A stretch of 64,000 bases of DNA from Sedimentisphaerales bacterium (lineage in GTDB: Bacteria > Planctomycetota > Phycisphaerae > Sedimentisphaerales > Anaerohalosphaeraceae), in assembly GCA_016926155.1 (NCBI GenBank), contig JAFGPC010000219.1, positions 1 through 64,000 on the forward strand, in the 5' to 3' direction. The notes beneath the pieces are model-generated. The model searched no databases and was not told the DNA's origin. It saw only the letters and a program-made list of their open reading frames with translations. A program made the position numbers and the translations under genes. Shown one piece after another: positions 61,529 through 64,000 of the stretch. The stretch's first letter is position 1. Each line of letters opens with the position of its first letter.

Positions 61529-63505
61529 ATGAGAACAAGTGCAAGTCTGTTTTATTCTTATGGTATTCTGTGTACAGTGCTCTTTTGCAGCGTGAATCTA
61601 TCTGCACAGGTTGATATCCAGTATGGGGATATTATTTATGTTGACTTTGGTCCATCCCAGACAGTCAGTACCGGCTGGAACACGATGTCGGCCGCCGATG
61701 GAACCATTACGGATGCAGTCACCAGTGATGAGACCGTGACCGTAGTGGACATTTCTCTTCCGGATCGCTTTACGGGAGAAAATACCAATGGCACGGAGAC
61801 TCCGGATGCCGCACTCGGTTTTCCGTCCCAGGCGACCCGGGATTCGTTCTATGGCAATGATGTGGAATGGAGCGGGCAAATCCAGCCAACCGCCCAGGTT
61901 CTGATTTCGAGTCTGAATCCGTCCCAGATGTACGAGCTGACGTTTTTTGCTTCCCGTATGAGCGCTGGAGAGAATCGTCAAACCCAATATGCCATCAATG
62001 GACAGGGCGGAATGATCGAGACGATATATCTGAATCCGTCCAACAATGCTGACACGGCAGTGACGAGTCAGATGATTGCCCCCACGACATCGGGAGAGAT
62101 TACGATTGATATTCAGAAAGGTCCGGAGAATGTAAATGGTTACGGCTTCTATTATTTAGGCGTTCTTGTAATAAAAGCAACACAAGATCCTCATGCCGCC
62201 GGGAATCCTGTTCCTGTCAATGGCGCTACCCTGGTACCGGATGATACATTCTTGAGTTGGACTAAACCGGAAGCTTTTGATGATCCTCGATACAATGTAT
62301 ATTTCTGGTACGATGCGAACGATGTAGAGGAAGTATTGGATATTTCCGAAACCACAGTTGATCCGGGCATTTTATCCAAAGGCAAGACTTATTATTGGGT
62401 AGTGGATGTTATTGATCCCAACGAAGGGGGTACTCCTGTTATTTGGTATGGTAAGGAGTGGAGTTTTACTGTCATTCCGGCAACACCGCTGGTTCAGGAA
62501 GATCCTCAAGAGCAGTGGGTATTCGAAGGAGAAACTGCTACGTTTTCGGTTGTACTGGAGGATGATACAAATGCGACATATCAATGGGGATGGGTGTCTG
62601 AGGATCCGAATAATCCATTTGTCGCATTATCGGATGACGGTCGGATTTCAGGGGCGACAACAAACATAATGTCCATAGCGGATGCAACCCTGAACGATGA
62701 ACATGATTATCTCTGTCGGGCAACGAATGATGCCGGCTCTACCGATTCTCTTGCCGCTGCACTGGTCATCAAGCGTCTGTTGTCTCACTGGCCTTTGGAT
62801 GGGACCTTGGAAGATGTTATCCGCGGAAAAGATGGAACGATGACAGGGGTGACACCTGCTTTTGAAACGGGGATTATTGATGACGCCTTGTCCCTGAGTG
62901 GTGATCCCTCGGATTGGGTATTGGTCGGGCCAGTGGATATCAGCGGCAATCAGAAACGCACGATTGCCGGTTGGGCGAAGGCCACCAGTGATACCATTGC
63001 CGACTGGACCGGAATTTTCGGCTTTAGCAATCCGACGGGCGCCAGCGGCTTGTTCTTCGATATGGAACGATTGGGCAATAACGGCAATGGTTTCGGTCTG
63101 CATCAATATAACTGGGAAGTGCCTATCAAATCGAGTTTGTTATTGGACGAGTGGGTTTTCCTGGTTGCCTCCCATGACGGCCAGACCACTCGATGGTATG
63201 GAAACGGCACCCTGATCGGCGAGGAAGCACGTAGCATTAATACGAATGACATGTGGACATTCGGCAAACGTGGAGACAACGATAACACGTTTATTGGAAT
63301 GATCGATGATGTACAACTCTACAATTACGATTTGTCGGATGTGGAAGTAGCCAAACTGTGGACGGACATTATGGGTGGATATGTATGTATCGACGGTACT
63401 CCCATGTATGATTTCAACGAAGACTGTATCGTTGATCTGGCTGATTTTGCCATGTTTGCCGAACAATGGCTGGCCTGCACCCGTTATCCTCAGTGTTTTG
63501 AGTAG
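61529..63505 (+). CDS. Secreted LamG-domain protein with dockerin-like tail
   Basis: A 658-residue secreted protein. After a signal peptide comes a beta-rich domain (residues ~30-215), a fibronectin-like segment (~220-315: VPDDTFLSWTKPEAFDDPRY), an Ig-like segment (~325-415) and a LamG-type concanavalin domain (~420-615: LLSHWPLDGTLEDVIRGKDG). The tail (YDFNEDCIVDLADFAMFAEQ, then WLACTRYPQC) resembles one dockerin-type calcium repeat, a common end in Phycisphaerae secreted proteins that may act as a sorting or anchoring signal. GGAGG precedes the ATG by 8 bases, and a strong terminator follows. It probably binds carbohydrate. Confidence 0.87.
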   Translation: MRTSASLFYSYGILCTVLFCSVNLSAQVDIQYGDIIYVDFGPSQTVSTGWNTMSAADGTITDAVTSDETVTVVDISLPDRFTGENTNGTETPDAALGFPSQATRDSFYGNDVEWSGQIQPTAQVLISSLNPSQMYELTFFASRMSAGENRQTQYAINGQGGMIETIYLNPSNNADTAVTSQMIAPTTSGEITIDIQKGPENVNGYGFYYLGVLVIKATQDPHAAGNPVPVNGATLVPDDTFLSWTKPEAFDDPRYNVYFWYDANDVEEVLDISETTVDPGILSKGKTYYWVVDVIDPNEGGTPVIWYGKEWSFTVIPATPLVQEDPQEQWVFEGETATFSVVLEDDTNATYQWGWVSEDPNNPFVALSDDGRISGATTNIMSIADATLNDEHDYLCRATNDAGSTDSLAAALVIKRLLSHWPLDGTLEDVIRGKDGTMTGVTPAFETGIIDDALSLSGDPSDWVLVGPVDISGNQKRTIAGWAKATSDTIADWTGIFGFSNPTGASGLFFDMERLGNNGNGFGLHQYNWEVPIKSSLLLDEWVFLVASHDGQTTRWYGNGTLIGEEARSINTNDMWTFGKRGDNDNTFIGMIDDVQLYNYDLSDVEVAKLWTDIMGGYVCIDGTPMYDFNEDCIVDLADFAMFAEQWLACTRYPQCFE

Positions 63506-63545
63506 ACTCTTACAATGAAGACTGTCGTGTAAATTGACCCGGATC

Positions 63546-63581
63546 ATGGTCCAGTGTTTATCATTCGCTGGACCATTTTTT
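63546..63581 (+). terminator. Intrinsic terminator after the LamG protein gene
   Basis: ATGGTCCAG (63546-63554) pairs with CTGGACCAT (63568-63576) over a 13-base loop, followed by TTTTT. It lies 40 bases after the stop codon. Confidence 0.9.
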
Positions 63582-63699
63582 ATATTGTTTAACTAATTCA
63601 GACCCTCTTAAGGGACTATCTCTTTATAGGGTATAGATAAGAGAATAACAAGTTGAGTAATTTCATAATAAAAGTTTTTGTATATACAGGTGTGAAACG

Positions 63700-64000
63700 A
63701 TGTTTTTATACGGTGTGACAAAGCGAATTTTGTTGTGTGTAATTTTGGTTCTCTGTTGTGCGCAACATACAGTTATGGCGGAAGAGCCTTTAGAAATTTT
63801 ATTTATAGGAAACAGCTTCACAATTCAGGGCCCTATCCCTCAGGTCGTAAGAAATTTGGCATTGGATGCCGGTTGGCCGGGCCCCAACGTGACGAACGTT
63901 TCGGTGGGTGGCCAGACTCTGAGCTTCCACAGCACCGATGCTGACACGTTGGCTGCTATCGATCAGGGAGGATGGGATTATGTTGTCTTGCAGGAATACA
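63700..64000 (+). CDS. SGNH/GDSL-type secreted hydrolase, cut by window end
   Basis: The first 100 codons of a gene that continues past 64000. The translation begins MFLYGVTKRILLCVILVL, a signal peptide, followed by EILFIGNSFTIQGPIPQVV and then GWDYVVLQEY. The GNSFT motif contains the Ser nucleophile in the form found in DUF4886-type SGNH hydrolases, and WDYVVLQE matches a conserved later block. Such enzymes are esterases, often acting on acetylated carbohydrates. The ribosome site is weak (GTGAAACG). It is separated from the LamG gene by a terminator. Confidence 0.8.
   Translation, partial: MFLYGVTKRILLCVILVLCCAQHTVMAEEPLEILFIGNSFTIQGPIPQVVRNLALDAGWPGPNVTNVSVGGQTLSFHSTDADTLAAIDQGGWDYVVLQEY

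Noticed and set aside
1-64000. rRNA genes, tRNA genes and CRISPR arrays
   Set aside because: No cloverleaf-like sequence with a T-loop GTTCGA core, no rRNA stretch and no regularly spaced repeat array was recognised by eye; a dedicated scan could still find a tRNA.

Overview
The window looks like chromosomal DNA from an anaerobic member of the Planctomycetota, most likely class Phycisphaerae. This rests on gene style, not on a marker gene. There are Tat-exported sulfatase and sialidase-like enzymes, prepilin-like proteins with planctomycete-style bodies, PQQ-type beta-propeller proteins, a dockerin-like C-terminal tail, many iron-sulfur proteins and a bifurcating-type Etf. I recognised no rRNA, tRNA or CRISPR array. 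All housekeeping genes appear intact.

Region 1 (1-10880, minus strand) is one compact operon read from 10880 down to 362. In transcription order it encodes a membrane-anchored PQQ-type propeller, an NHL-type propeller, a tiny twin-arginine Cys protein, an exported multi-cluster ferredoxin, a NapH-like membrane polyferredoxin, a second membrane-anchored propeller, a NuoE-NuoF fusion, and a [2Fe-2S]/FAD/[4Fe-4S] hybrid of NuoG-type and GltD-type modules. Most junctions overlap by 1-8 bases. I read it as a candidate NADH-linked transmembrane electron-transfer complex. The GltD-like part lacks the usual NAD(P)H-binding domain. Short dispersed repeats lie at the 3' end of the operon and inside it.

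Region 2 (12119-21075, plus strand) starts with a Tat-exported nitroreductase-like protein and a secreted propeller, followed by an intrinsic terminator. Then comes a tight group: a two-cluster ferredoxin protein, a radical SAM protein with a cobalamin-domain-like N-terminus, a DUF116-polyprenyl synthase fusion, a small prenyltransferase/cyclase-fold protein and a squalene-hopene-type cyclase with an intact DxDD motif. It looks like an undescribed cyclic-terpenoid pathway and is, with region 1, the best candidate for a new system here.

Region 3 (21106-37398) is mostly accessory and secreted: two-strand clusters of a prepilin-like protein, an exported CinA homologue, a ceramidase-like hydrolase, a sialidase-like propeller, a Tat-exported sugar-isomerase-fold protein, SppA, an Rrf2 regulator, a small coiled-coil protein with a near-consensus promoter, a serine beta-lactamase-like hydrolase, an orphan response regulator, a sulfatase and a zinc-ribbon/TPR membrane protein.

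Region 4 (37472-57075) is mainly housekeeping: miaA, then ispA, a lipoprotein phosphoesterase, dxs and nadK (isoprenoid precursor supply), TPR and DinG genes, etfB-etfA-acyl-CoA dehydrogenase, a HAD phosphatase and dnaG-rpoD. Region 5 (57123-64000) holds a small Cys protein, a fumarylacetoacetase-family enzyme, a TPR lipoprotein, a LamG/dockerin-like secreted protein and the start of an SGNH-type hydrolase cut by the window end.
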